Positions 9,400-17,789 are shown, counted from the first letter of the stretch. The stretch: DNA of 64,000 nt from PCPOR2b sp965220385 (GCA_965220385.1 OZ244825.1:3224001-3288000); one strand, 5' to 3'. Translations and numbers: made by a program. Notes: generated by a model from the letters alone, not told the origin.

Positions 9400-10170
9400 A
9401 TGAAATGGTCGCTGAATACATACCAAACCTGTCAAGATTGGGAACTGAGCAAAATACTCCAGATCGCAGAAGACACAGGGTATCACGGCGTTGAATTGTT
9501 GATGGATTATCAGCAGAAACACGGTTTCGAGTGGGACACGCCCGAAGACCGATGGGGACCACTTAAAGATGAGGTGGATGCCAGCGGGGTGGTAATCTCA
9601 TCGTTGACAAGTTGTCAGAACTTTCATTCACCAGATGCTGCGGATCGCGCGGAAAGCGTGCGCCGTGTTAAGCGCGTTATTGAGATGACGGACTTCATGG
9701 GTTGTGACCACGTGCGCGTCCTTGGTGATCGGTTCGACGACGATACCCGCGATGCCGTTGTCGGGTATGTGACCGATGCGCTGACCGAACTTGGAGAATA
9801 TGCCGAACCGAAGGGCATTACGGTATCCATCGAGATGCACGGTTCTTTCATAGATCCTGTACCAGCGATGGCGGTCATGGAGGGAGTCAATCGATCGAAT
9901 GTCGGTTTTGTATTCAACTGCCAGTTCTTCGGTTGTGAGGCGGGAAGCATTGAACCGCTCTTTTCGCAGGTTGCGTCACACATTACGGCTGTGCATACCC
10001 ACTCCACCGAAGACCCGGAAACCTTTGAGCTGTATCGTCAGATGTTCGACTGGCTCCAACGGATCGGATTTGACGGTTACATCTCCAATGAATGTGCGTA
10101 TACGGGACCAGATCCGGAAAAGGTGCTCGCGATGTATATCGGACTGTTTAAGGCGTTTACAGGGGAATAA
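9400..10170 (+). CDS. sugar phosphate isomerase/epimerase
   Basis: 256 residues from ATG 9400, which follows GGAGGAATTATT; an in-frame GTG 42 nt earlier lacks a site. TIM-barrel metal-site pattern: GYHGVELLMDY near 26-36, ITVSIEMHGSF near 144-154, ITAVHTHSTE near 193-202 and GYISNECAYTGP near 226-237. Probable cytoplasmic isomerase or epimerase of a sugar or inositol-type substrate. It shares the fold but not close sequence identity with the isomerases at 1351 and 15307. Monocistronic; a MITE follows 35 nt after the stop. Confidence 0.85.
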   Translation: MKWSLNTYQTCQDWELSKILQIAEDTGYHGVELLMDYQQKHGFEWDTPEDRWGPLKDEVDASGVVISSLTSCQNFHSPDAADRAESVRRVKRVIEMTDFMGCDHVRVLGDRFDDDTRDAVVGYVTDALTELGEYAEPKGITVSIEMHGSFIDPVPAMAVMEGVNRSNVGFVFNCQFFGCEAGSIEPLFSQVASHITAVHTHSTEDPETFELYRQMFDWLQRIGFDGYISNECAYTGPDPEKVLAMYIGLFKAFTGE

Positions 10171-10205
10171 TCGTACGCTCAGACTTACCATACAAAAGCG
10201 TAAAC

Positions 10206-10373
10206 TATAGTGGAGCTTAGAATTAATGAGACACGCCAAACCGAATCGCATTGTCCCCATGCCCGGTAGGTGCGGTTTCTAACCGCACCGCATAGGCGCG
10301 TCCCGAAAATCGGGAACAGCGCCTACCAAACATGGGGAGCGAAAACGTCTACTTATTTTTAGAATTCACTATA
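10206..10373. mobile_element. MITE-like element, family A copy 2 (inverted)
   Basis: 168 nt. Left end TATAGTGGAGCTTAGAATTA then ATGAGACAC, right end TAGAATTCACTATA: the mirror orientation of copy 1. The core holds the GGTGCGGTTTCTAACCGCACC hairpin and a second inverted pair around CCCGAAAATCGGGA. Its right end lies only 18 nt before the bicupin ATG, so the bicupin leader adjoins the element. Confidence 0.75.
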
Positions 10374-10391
10374 CTTACTAAGGAGGAAAAC

Positions 10392-11111
10392 ATGGCTTAC
10401 ATAAAAAACTGGCGCGATGTTCAACCTAATATCTCCCATCTAAGTGCGGTACACTGGGGCGGTCTACGTTCCTTAAAGGAAGGCGGCGACGATGATCGGC
10501 ATCGTTTGGATCAACTGGCAGGCTTTGCCCGACACGCGCTGCAGGGGCGCAAGACCTCCGATTTCCACAAACATGAGAATTTGGAACAGGTCTACTACAT
10601 CCTCAGTGGAAAGGGAGAGGTGCTGTTCGAGGATAACCGCTATCCCGTAGAAGATGGGGATGCGGTTTACCTGCCATCTGGCATCCATCACCAGATGTTC
10701 AATACCATGAACGAAGAGTGGCTGGAGCATCACGTCATCAGCATGGATGTGGCGAGCAACGGTGGGGAGTTCGCTATCCGCAATTGGACCCAGACATCAC
10801 CGGAAGGGGACGGTGCGGGTGCGGTACGATGGTATCAGTTGAAACCCGAAGACAGCAGTGAGAGCGGTTGTCTGAGAGGACTGCAATTCATCGCTCGCGA
10901 GTCTGTGCAGCCCGGCAACGAATCGACTGAACGATGTCACACAGATATTGAGCAGGTCTACTACGTGGTAGAAAATCGTGGTGTGCTTCAGAGTGATGGC
11001 GAGGAGCAGGAGATAACCGAAGGCGATATGATCCACATCCCCGCCGGCACGACTTACAAAATTCTAAATCCGCATCAGGAGTGGGTAACCTCTCTGATCA
11101 TGGCGGGTTGA
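10392..11111 (+). CDS. two-domain cupin (bicupin) protein
   Basis: 239 residues from ATG 10392, preceded by a perfect AAGGAGG. Cupin 1: DFHKHENLEQVYYILSGKGE at about 57-76 and GDAVYLPSGIHHQMFN at 89-104. Cupin 2: ERCHTDIEQVYYVVENRG at about 179-196 and GDMIHIPAGTTYKILN at 209-224. Domain 1 keeps the full H-x-H ... E ... H metal set; in domain 2 the last His is replaced (TTYK), suggesting one metal site. Bicupins include germin-like, oxalate-decarboxylase-like and sugar-isomerase enzymes; substrate unknown. Single gene, convergent with the PhyH gene. Confidence 0.85.
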   Translation: MAYIKNWRDVQPNISHLSAVHWGGLRSLKEGGDDDRHRLDQLAGFARHALQGRKTSDFHKHENLEQVYYILSGKGEVLFEDNRYPVEDGDAVYLPSGIHHQMFNTMNEEWLEHHVISMDVASNGGEFAIRNWTQTSPEGDGAGAVRWYQLKPEDSSESGCLRGLQFIARESVQPGNESTERCHTDIEQVYYVVENRGVLQSDGEEQEITEGDMIHIPAGTTYKILNPHQEWVTSLIMAG

Positions 11112-11132
11112 ATGTAACGAGATCCCGTCGTA

Positions 11133-12005
11133 TCACTCGCGTTCCCAGCGACTTGGGTTCATGCCGGGGGCTTCGTGGGGCATATTGGGAGGTTTGTTAC
11201 CGCCCTCGTATATCCAGACGCGAGCGTTGCGGTCGCCCATCAATTCGCGCACGGCTGGAGAGAGTTTCGCAACTTCGTCCGGATCCCAAGGCTTTACCTC
11301 TCCGGCGGGTCCCGCCCAAACGGGTCGGTAGGAGAGTTGCAGCGCCTCGCGTGGATAGGTCCCAACGTTTGGGTAATTTCCGTGAAAGACGTAGTTACTA
11401 AATAGAACCGCGGCACCCGCTTCGCATGTCACCATCATCTCTTCGGGGTGTTCTGCGTAGCGGAGGTATGGGTTTGCTTGATCGTGATAACTCAAATGGG
11501 ACCGTGGTACCACGCGGAAGGGCGAAACTTCGGGGATCAGGTCGTCCAAGTAGTAGAGGACACGAATAATTTTCGGACAGGTGTATTCCGCGCTGAAGAT
11601 CCGGGATCCCCACGGCTGACCGTCGCAATGCAGGCTGATACCGGGGTGCCCCGGCTCGGATCGGGAGTAGTCGTAGGACATCAAAACGATTTGGTCGCCG
11701 CACAACTCTTTGAGGAACTCGATCATCGGCGGATAGGCGATCAGTTCGCTGATAGGACCTCCGGCGAATTGGATGCTTGACCGCCCCCGCTGGTGAACAC
11801 TGTAATCTACATGGGTCGTTTCAAATTGCGAGGTCTGTGCTTTGAGTCGTGCAATGTGGTCAGCGTCAAGTAGATCCGGGATCACCACGTAGCCTTCTAC
11901 CTCAAGGTACTGAATGCGCTGACCGAGCGTGAGTGCGCTCCAGTCACGGTCATCTATGCGCGGTGTCCCACCCTCTCGCTGAGATGAAGCAGATACATCC
12001 GACAT
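11133..12005 (-). CDS. phytanoyl-CoA dioxygenase (PhyH) family protein
   Basis: 290 residues, AAGGAG before the ATG. Fe(II)/2-oxoglutarate dioxygenase ligands are visible: H126 and D128 in SLHCDGQPWG, distal H208 in NYVFHGNYPN, and R219 in YPREALQLSYRP as the 2-oxoglutarate-binding arginine. PRSHLSYHD near 168 is the usual PhyH turn. The enzyme should hydroxylate a small organic substrate with O2 and 2-oxoglutarate. It lies 22 nt downstream of the DUF6807 gene on the same strand, so the two are likely co-transcribed. A second PhyH is at 41650-42555. Confidence 0.85.
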   Translation of the reverse strand: MSDVSASSQREGGTPRIDDRDWSALTLGQRIQYLEVEGYVVIPDLLDADHIARLKAQTSQFETTHVDYSVHQRGRSSIQFAGGPISELIAYPPMIEFLKELCGDQIVLMSYDYSRSEPGHPGISLHCDGQPWGSRIFSAEYTCPKIIRVLYYLDDLIPEVSPFRVVPRSHLSYHDQANPYLRYAEHPEEMMVTCEAGAAVLFSNYVFHGNYPNVGTYPREALQLSYRPVWAGPAGEVKPWDPDEVAKLSPAVRELMGDRNARVWIYEGGNKPPNMPHEAPGMNPSRWERE

Positions 12006-12027
12006 GGTTCAATCTCCTTTTCTGAAA

Positions 12028-12978
12028 TTATCCGGTCTCTCGCTTGAAAGCCTCGTATAGATCTAGCACACCCGCCTCGTAGGGATCTCCATCGTGGGCA
12101 ACCACCCGAACCGCTAAATCCACCTCTTCCCCACGGGCTACATAAGTGGCTCCCTTCCGAAATGGATTAACTCGAACGCTTCCGTAGTCCCCCGCATACC
12201 ACGCCACATTACCCATAGAGGGGAACTGGAAGATCGCAACCCCGGCGGTGCGTCCCTGGTCGTCCGTCCCGTAGTAGTCGATCCAATCCGCGTGTTGCCA
12301 ACCGACATCCTCGTCCCGTCTGCCCTCAGAATCCACAATGTTGCCCCCCCGTTTCACGCCATTCCGATCTGCGACCCTTAGGTGGTCAGCCATCCGAATT
12401 GTAAAATATCCGTGACGTGACGGACCGAGGCGGATATCCCACTCCGTGGGGCGCAGCTGCGACCGGACATCAATGATGTTGGCAACTTCGCCCGGGAAAA
12501 CGCTGACTGTGCGCATCTCTTCGGCAACAACGCGGCGATACTTAGGAGCATACCCCTGCTCAGGTCCCTGCCACTGCATCCTCACTATGAATTCTAGATG
12601 CCCCTCGTTCAACTCCGTGCATTCGTTGTGCGTCATCGCCACGATGCGGCCTTCTCCCCTCCCACGCATGTCAGGCTCGTTGGTGTAGAAGCACATACCG
12701 GGATCCTCAAATCGTCCGGCGGCAGATGTTTGGTATGTGAAGAAGTAGTCATTCCCTACGGTGATTGACTGATGAAAGGGGTGGTCGCTGGTGGGTCTTT
12801 CATTGGTAACAGCGATCCCCGCTGGCGTCATCACCGGATAGACGTAGCAGCGGCGGGAAGATTGGTTGAAGCCGGTAATGCGCCTGCCGTTCCAACTAAC
12901 CTTCAAGAGCCGAACTGGGTCATCCATCCAGTTGTTCGGAACGGATATGTCTGAACTTTCGACCGAAAAATACTTCAT
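12028..12978 (-). CDS. DUF6807 (formerly 'PmoA'-named) family protein
   Basis: 316 residues; TTAGGAG precedes the ATG. Beta-rich throughout, no signal peptide. Conserved features shared by hand alignment with the paralogue at 36719-37660: RRCYVYPVMTPAGI near 42-55, D65-H66-P67-x-H69, a RMQWQGPE block, EEMRTV followed by GEVANIIDVRSQLRPTEWDI, HGYFTIRMAD, and the C-terminal EVDLAVRVVAHDGD ... DLYEAFKRE. The family has no agreed activity; despite the old name it is unrelated in sequence to particulate methane monooxygenase. First gene of a two-gene unit with the PhyH gene. The HPxH residues could form an active site (inference). Confidence 0.7.
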   Translation of the reverse strand: MKYFSVESSDISVPNNWMDDPVRLLKVSWNGRRITGFNQSSRRCYVYPVMTPAGIAVTNERPTSDHPFHQSITVGNDYFFTYQTSAAGRFEDPGMCFYTNEPDMRGRGEGRIVAMTHNECTELNEGHLEFIVRMQWQGPEQGYAPKYRRVVAEEMRTVSVFPGEVANIIDVRSQLRPTEWDIRLGPSRHGYFTIRMADHLRVADRNGVKRGGNIVDSEGRRDEDVGWQHADWIDYYGTDDQGRTAGVAIFQFPSMGNVAWYAGDYGSVRVNPFRKGATYVARGEEVDLAVRVVAHDGDPYEAGVLDLYEAFKRETG

Positions 12979-13020
12979 AACACGACGCTCCTAATTGAGG
13001 GCTATCCCCCACTTTTGAAC

Positions 13021-13049
13021 TTGACGTCGCTCACCGGCAATGATATAGT
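13021..13049 (+). promoter_or_regulatory. sigma70-like promoter
   Basis: TTGACG, 17-nt spacer, TATAGT on the plus strand, upstream of the repeat-filled region before the SDR gene at 13605. The hexamers match consensus 5/6 and 5/6. The distance of about 550 nt to the gene makes its role uncertain. Confidence 0.4.
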
Positions 13050-13144
13050 AAATTGTGTTTATTGTATCAGCTTTTGGAGATCTATTCAACAGCGTTATGT
13101 GTAAAAAAATGGCGGGACAAATTTCGCGCTTCGTTCCTTTTTAT

Positions 13145-13376
13145 TAGGATTTACGCAGTTGAGTGCTGAGCCCTTTGTAGTTCGGCGATTTATCGCCGCT
13201 AGACACCGGTCCCAACCCTGGTCTCCCCGATGGAATCGGGACAGGCGGAACGGACGCCCGATGAATCCCCGATAAATCCCCGATACATCGGGACAGGCGG
13301 GATTAAGAAACGGGCAACTACAATAAGTTCGTAGTGAACAACGATCGTTGTTCACTACTGAAGGACGTAAGTCCTA
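13145..13376. mobile_element. MITE-like element, family C copy 1
   Basis: About 232 nt bounded by TAGGATTTACGCA and GGACGTAAGTCCTA, imperfect inverted ends. Inside are the direct motif TGTAGTTCGGCGATTTATCG, several CCCGAT/ATCGGG palindromes and, at 13331-13358, a perfect 28-nt palindrome (half-site GTAGTGAACAACGA). No transposase. Other copies at 52495 (full length) and 31395 (one end). It fills, with the next element, the 626-nt gap between genes. Confidence 0.7.
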
Positions 13377-13382
13377 TTATTA

Positions 13383-13574
13383 TAACCTAAGTTGCTAGTT
13401 GTCAGACTTGCTCGGCTTGGATAGACATATCCAAGCCATCCTTATACGTATGCAGTGGATTTGTCAATCCACTGCGAGTTGCTTTGAATCCCGATTTATC
13501 GGGGCGGTGATGGTCTCTATTCAGTGTCCATTCTTCCGTTCCAAGACATTTTTCATAAATAGCAACTTGCGTTA
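13383..13574. mobile_element. MITE-like element, family B copy 1
   Basis: About 192 nt between TAACCTAAGTTGCTA and TAGCAACTTGCGTTA (inverted ends). Contains two strong hairpins, GGCTTGGAT/ATATCCAAGCC and GCAGTGGATT/AATCCACTGC, and at 13478-13507 a copy of the GTTGCTTTGAATCCCGAT-type palindrome that also occurs inside the gene at 23354. Further copies at 37663 (truncated), 44260 and 46346. Its right end is 30 nt before the SDR start. Confidence 0.7.
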
Positions 13575-13604
13575 TTATAGATGTACTGTGAGGAGAGAGA
13601 ATAA

Positions 13605-14363
13605 ATGAGTTCAATTACAAAGGTTGCTATCGTAACCGGCGCAGGTTCTGGCATCGGTAGGCAAACGTCGATCGCTCTGTCGCAGGAGGGTTATTCCGTC
13701 GCCTTGGCTGGCCGTCGTATAGAGGCTTTGGAGGGAACCGCTAAGGAGACAGGAGCGGATAGTTCACAAGTCCTCGTTGTACCGACAGATGTGGGGGATC
13801 ACGCCTCGATTCAAAATCTGTTCGCTCAAACGAAGCAGACCTTTGGTAGGCTTGACCTACTGTTTAATAATGCGGGCACCGGCGCGCCACCTGTGCCGTT
13901 GGAGGATTTAACCTATGAGCAGTGGAAAACAGTTTCGGATACCAACCTAACGGGCGCATTCCTCTGCACACAGGAAGCGTTCAAGATTATGAAGGACCAG
14001 GACCCCAGAGGGGGACGCATCATCAACAACGGTTCTATATCAGCGCACACACCGCGGGTCAATTCCGCGCCCTATACCGCCACCAAGCACGGCTTGACGG
14101 GACTCACTAAATCAACAGCACTTGATGGACGTAAATACGATATCGCGTGCGGTCAAATCGATATTGGTAACGCAGCGACCGAGAGAACGGACAGGATGGA
14201 AGTGGGTGTCCCACAGGCAGATGGAACTGTTGCGGTTGAGCCGAGGATGGACGTGGATGAAGTGGCACGCGCCGTCGTGCACATGGCGAGTCTACCACTG
14301 GACGCAAACGTGTTGTTCATAACCATTATGGCGACGAAGATGCCCTATGTTGGACGTGGATAA
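13605..14363 (+). CDS. short-chain dehydrogenase/reductase (SDR)
   Basis: 252 residues. GTGAGGAGAGAGAATA precedes the ATG. Classical SDR: cofactor motif TGAGSGIG at 11-18, NNAG at 88-91, catalytic S144, Y157 and K161 (YTATK). A NAD(P)-dependent oxidation or reduction of an alcohol or ketone is expected. The C-terminus (LDANVLFITIMATKMPYVGR) is shared nearly word for word with the SDR at 43136-43885; the two are close paralogues with the same predicted substrate. Monocistronic, leader formed by repeat elements. Confidence 0.9.
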   Translation: MSSITKVAIVTGAGSGIGRQTSIALSQEGYSVALAGRRIEALEGTAKETGADSSQVLVVPTDVGDHASIQNLFAQTKQTFGRLDLLFNNAGTGAPPVPLEDLTYEQWKTVSDTNLTGAFLCTQEAFKIMKDQDPRGGRIINNGSISAHTPRVNSAPYTATKHGLTGLTKSTALDGRKYDIACGQIDIGNAATERTDRMEVGVPQADGTVAVEPRMDVDEVARAVVHMASLPLDANVLFITIMATKMPYVGRG

Positions 14364-14377
14364 CTCAAGCGGGCATT

Positions 14378-14479
14378 TATAGTAAATGCTAAAAATAAAT
14401 AGACACTTTCGTCCCCCGGTAGGTGCGGTTTTTAACCGCACCGGTTTGGAGTGTCTCATTAATTCTAAAATCTACTATA
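14378..14479. mobile_element. MITE-like element, family A copy 3
   Basis: 102 nt: TATAGTAAATGCTAAAAATA then AATAGACAC on the left, GTGTCTCATTAATTCT then CTACTATA on the right, around the GGTGCGGTTTTTAACCGCACC hairpin. It fills nearly all of the intergenic space and its right end lies 15 nt before the next ATG. Confidence 0.75.
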
Positions 14480-14494
14480 AACATGGGAGAGCTT

Positions 14495-15310
14495 ATGAAC
14501 CCGAAACGATTGGAAGGGCAGATTGCTTGGATCAGCGGCGGTGCCTCGGGCATGGGTGAAGCCACCGCCCAACTCTTCGCAGAGGAGGGGGCAAGGGTCG
14601 CTATTGTGGATATACAAGCCGAACGCGGCAAAAAACTTGTCGAAGACATCACCGCTCAGGGCGGTGAGGCGATCTTCCACGAATGTGACGTTGCGCGTGA
14701 GGATGCGGTACGCCAATCGATTGAGAAAACCGTCGCACACTTTGGCGGCTTGCAGATTATCGTCAATTGCGCGGGGGTTGTCCATGTTGTGGAGCTGCAC
14801 GAGTATTCGGAGGAGGAGTGGGACCAACTGATGGGCGTTAATGTCAAATCAATCTTCTTCTCCATCAAACATGGTCACCCCCACCTGCGTAAGAACCAAC
14901 GCAGCTACATGGTGAATATCGGTTCGGTGGGCAGCTTCATCGGACAAGCCCAAACGCCGGCTTATATCACATCTAAACACGCGGTGCTCGGATTGAGCCG
15001 ATCCATCGCGCTTGACTACGCCGCCGAGGGGCTGCGTTGCAACTGTGTCTGTCCCGGAATCACTGACACGCCGATGCTACGCTACCACCTGAGCACCACA
15101 CCCGACCCAGAAGCCACGCTCGCTAACCGCCTTAGCCGTGTCCCCACCGGTGTCGCTATCACACCGATGGACATCGCCAGAGCGGTGCGCTATCTTTCGT
15201 GTGAGGATTCCGCCGGTGTTACCGGTACGTCGCTGGCGGTAGATGGAGGGTATATCACACCCGCTGAATGGGAAACTGTGGGGCAAACGAAATTTATGGA
15301 GCCGTCATGA
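14495..15310 (+). CDS. SDR family oxidoreductase
   Basis: 271 residues from ATG 14495, which follows GGGAGAGCTT; the frame is open further upstream but only through the MITE. Cofactor motif GGASGMGE at 15-22, NCAG near 92, catalytic AYITSKHAV (Y-x-x-x-K) near 157-165, CVCPGITDTPM and TGTSLAVDGGY at the C-terminus, all typical of classical SDRs with NAD(P). The stop codon overlaps the start of the sugar isomerase by ATGA, implying translational coupling, and an L-rhamnose-mutarotase-type gene follows; together they look like a small deoxy-sugar oxidation operon. Confidence 0.9.
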   Translation: MNPKRLEGQIAWISGGASGMGEATAQLFAEEGARVAIVDIQAERGKKLVEDITAQGGEAIFHECDVAREDAVRQSIEKTVAHFGGLQIIVNCAGVVHVVELHEYSEEEWDQLMGVNVKSIFFSIKHGHPHLRKNQRSYMVNIGSVGSFIGQAQTPAYITSKHAVLGLSRSIALDYAAEGLRCNCVCPGITDTPMLRYHLSTTPDPEATLANRLSRVPTGVAITPMDIARAVRYLSCEDSAGVTGTSLAVDGGYITPAEWETVGQTKFMEPS

Positions 15311-16146
15311 CACTCAAACTTGCTTGTGCTGACTTTACTTTTCCGCTGCTACCTCATGAGAAGGTCCTTCAACTTATCTCGATGCTGGAGTTCACAGGTG
15401 TGGATATCGGTCTGTTTGAGGATCGGTCTCATCTTTGGCCCTCCCGCGAGTTCGAGAACGTCACCCAATCTGCACGGCAACTGAAAAAGAAATTGGACGA
15501 TTGGGGGCTTGAGGCTGCGGATATTTTTCTTCAGGTGGGCTTGGATTTTAAGCCTTACGCGGTCAACCATCCCGAAGCATCGCATCGGGAGAAGGCTCGC
15601 GATTGGTTCATTAAAACGCTTGATTACACCGCCGAGTGCGAGGGTAAGCATGTGACCGGATTGCCCGGCGCACATTTTGAGACCGAGTCGTATGAAGCCT
15701 CATTCGCCCGCGCGGTTGACGAACTAAATTGGCGAGTCGATCAAGCCAAGAGTTACGGCATCGTCTACGGTGTCGAGGCGCATATCGGTTCCATTGTCCC
15801 GCAACCGGAACCGGCGGAGAAATTGCTGCAGCAGGTCCCCGGTCTGACCTTGACCTTGGATTACGCGCATTTCACGCGGATCGGCTTACCTGACTCGGTT
15901 GTGGAGCCGTTGGTAAAATACGCAAGTCACTTCCACGTCCGGGGTGCCCGCCATGAACGGCTGCAAGAGACCTTTGCTAACAACACAATTGATTTCAAAC
16001 GGATTTTGGAGGTCGCGCAGGCCACTGGGTACGGCGGCTGGTTCGGAATTGAGTATGTCTGGACGGAATGGGAGAATTGCAACGCGTGTGACAACCTGTC
16101 TGAGACAGTTCTGTTTCGGGATTATGTTCGATCGCTGGTCAATTGA
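15307..16146 (+). CDS. sugar phosphate isomerase/epimerase
   Basis: 279 residues. The ATG at 15307 overlaps the upstream SDR stop (ATGA), the deciding argument for this start. TIM-barrel motifs: FTGVDIGLFED near 27-37, VYGVEAHIGS near 156-165 (Glu and His metal ligands), LTLDYAHF near 187-194, HFHVRGA near 212-218 and GWFGIEYVW near 241-249. Cytoplasmic isomerase or epimerase, substrate likely the product of the coupled SDR. Followed 157 nt downstream, past a hairpin repeat, by the mutarotase gene. Confidence 0.85.
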   Translation: MTLKLACADFTFPLLPHEKVLQLISMLEFTGVDIGLFEDRSHLWPSREFENVTQSARQLKKKLDDWGLEAADIFLQVGLDFKPYAVNHPEASHREKARDWFIKTLDYTAECEGKHVTGLPGAHFETESYEASFARAVDELNWRVDQAKSYGIVYGVEAHIGSIVPQPEPAEKLLQQVPGLTLTLDYAHFTRIGLPDSVVEPLVKYASHFHVRGARHERLQETFANNTIDFKRILEVAQATGYGGWFGIEYVWTEWENCNACDNLSETVLFRDYVRSLVN

Positions 16147-16172
16147 GAAATACCTTAACGCAAAATGCTAAG

Positions 16173-16257
16173 AGAAACCGAGTTTTTTTGCCGTTCCGCC
16201 TGTCCCGATCCAATCGGGGAGCATCCACGCTACGCGGGACTTCAAAACTCGGTTTCT
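16173..16257. repeat. hairpin repeat, family D copy 1
   Basis: Arms AGAAACCGAGTTTT and AAAACTCGGTTTCT flank a core containing the CCCGATCCAATCGGG palindrome and GCATCCACGCTACGCGGGAC. The same core occurs reversed at 20706-20790 and shortened at 46888-46952; core-less copies at 25479 and 27396. Confidence 0.7.
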
Positions 16258-16303
16258 TTGAACGATTTCTTAACATGAACCATTCACAACAAGGAGAAAT
16301 AGA

Positions 16304-16624
16304 ATGTTTTCAATCGGTTTATCTATGCAACTGAAACCCGGCAGCTACGACGGATACAAAGAGGCGCACGACAACCTGTGGCCCAAAATTGCAAAGAGTA
16401 TGAGCGATAACGACGTAAGTATGTCGATCTATCGCTTAGGAGATCGTTTATTCTTGCACGCAGTTGCGCCATCCGAGGCGGATTGGCTCAAGAGCCGCGA
16501 AGACCCTGCACTGGAGCGGTGGTCGGAGTATATGGGAAACTATCTCGCGACGGATGATGCGGGTAACATCATTTTTGACGCACTGCCGGAAGCGTTCGCA
16601 TTTGGCATGTTCAAATCGGAATAG
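16304..16624 (+). CDS. L-rhamnose mutarotase family protein
   Basis: 106 residues, the usual RhaM/DUF718 length; ACAAGGAGAAATAG precedes the ATG. Family signature: LKPGSYDGYKEAHDNLWPK at about 10-28 (His and Trp of the active site), MSIYRLGDRLFLH near 44-56 and a C-terminal Trp/Tyr-rich segment. It would interconvert alpha and beta anomers of L-rhamnose or a related deoxy sugar in the cytoplasm. Same strand and same cluster as the SDR and isomerase upstream, supporting a deoxy-sugar pathway. Confidence 0.85.
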   Translation: MFSIGLSMQLKPGSYDGYKEAHDNLWPKIAKSMSDNDVSMSIYRLGDRLFLHAVAPSEADWLKSREDPALERWSEYMGNYLATDDAGNIIFDALPEAFAFGMFKSE

Positions 16625-16628
16625 GGGA

Positions 16629-17744
16629 TTAGCCGATCTGAGCTAACACCGCTTTACACCGCTCTGCTACAACCCCTTCCTGCCCCGGTTGCAGGTTGTG
16701 GGGATTGATCGTAACGCTGTCTTCAGTGAAATGTTGGCCAACAACAATAGCCGGATCGCCTGCTTCCAGCGCATCTGCTATCACGGCTCGTGTGAAGTTG
16801 GCATCGTCGGCGGGACGGATGTAGAGTAGTGGGATCGTATACGTCTCCGACTTGGTGAATCGTCCAACGGCTATATTCGGAATCCCCTGTAACGCCCCTT
16901 CGATGTAGTCCAGTTGAGCCGTCCATCGAGCGGTATCGGCTTCGTGATCCCTCGCCAAATAGAGTTCCAGCGCTTTCATAAACCCGACCATTTCCTCCCT
17001 GCTCACCTTCATCGGACGTCCCACGGTGGCGAAAGGGACGCCGTTGGCAGCGCAGCCTGCAATGAGGTCTTTGCGACCAATGACCAGCCCGGTGGATTGC
17101 GGTCCCATGATACTCTTGCCGCCACTGAAGATAATCAGATCGGCACCCGCTTCCCAGAAAAACGTCAAGGTTGAAACCGGTGGACATTCCGATGCAGCGT
17201 CCACAATCACTGGCACAGATGCTGTCCTTGCCATTGATACAACCTCCTCCAGCGGCACAGAGGCGGGGTGGTCTTTGACAGTCGCCATGAAGAAGATAGC
17301 TGCGGTGTTTTCATTGATGGCACAACGCATATCTTCGGTCGGCGGCGTTCCCTGATCATCAATCTCAATCAGCGTCCCCCCAGCCACACGAATGGCTTGA
17401 TCATACGCGATTCGGTGCACCTTCTGAATGATGATTTCGTGCTTCATCCCGGTTGTATCCGGTAGTTGTGTAATCTTGGCGGGATCCGTCCCCGCCATAC
17501 AGGCAGCGGTGGTCAACACCAACCCGCAGGCGGCACTTGATGTTACATACGCTGCCTCTACCTCAAGCATGGCAGCAATCCGTTCGCCCACCTTTTTCTG
17601 CACTTCATCTAAAAAACAGAACTGTTGCGATGCACCGCGCATACTGTCCAATACTTCGGGTGCCATCAGGGAGCCACCGTACCGGGTAACAGTTCCTGCT
17701 GCGTTGATTAGGGTACGGACGCCTAATTCCTCATAAATACTCAT
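16629..17744 (-). CDS. SelA-like / DgaE-type PLP-dependent enzyme
   Basis: 371 residues. AAAGGA lies before the ATG. The fold-type I PLP pattern is clear: GVRTLINAAGTVTRYGGS at 8-25, VTSSAACGL near 67-75, VIVDAASECPP near 190-200 (PLP-binding Asp) and the Schiff-base lysine in IIFSGGKSIMGPQSTG near 212. This N-terminus is characteristic of the selenocysteine synthase SelA superfamily, but family members of this length that lack the tRNA-binding N-domain are usually D-glucosaminate-6-phosphate ammonia-lyase-type or other sugar-acid lyases. So a role in amino-sugar acid breakdown is more likely than selenocysteine synthesis. Convergent with the mutarotase gene (4-nt gap). Confidence 0.75.
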   Translation of the reverse strand: MSIYEELGVRTLINAAGTVTRYGGSLMAPEVLDSMRGASQQFCFLDEVQKKVGERIAAMLEVEAAYVTSSAACGLVLTTAACMAGTDPAKITQLPDTTGMKHEIIIQKVHRIAYDQAIRVAGGTLIEIDDQGTPPTEDMRCAINENTAAIFFMATVKDHPASVPLEEVVSMARTASVPVIVDAASECPPVSTLTFFWEAGADLIIFSGGKSIMGPQSTGLVIGRKDLIAGCAANGVPFATVGRPMKVSREEMVGFMKALELYLARDHEADTARWTAQLDYIEGALQGIPNIAVGRFTKSETYTIPLLYIRPADDANFTRAVIADALEAGDPAIVVGQHFTEDSVTINPHNLQPGQEGVVAERCKAVLAQIG

Positions 17745-17789
17745 CGTTGAATCCTTTACGTTTATTAGCCGAAATTCTCGGCAGGAGAT

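Noticed and set aside
12028..12978. Annotation as a methane oxygenase (PmoA)
   Set aside because: The old domain name is misleading; there are no membrane helices or PmoA motifs and the protein matches the DUF6807 pattern.
13383..13574. Possible CRISPR or tandem repeat array
   Set aside because: The hairpins are not repeated with unique spacers; the same block recurs singly elsewhere, as expected for a MITE-like element.
16629..17744. Annotation as selenocysteine synthase SelA
   Set aside because: Shorter than true SelA, no N-terminal tRNA-binding part and no selenium genes nearby; a sugar-acid lyase role fits the context better.
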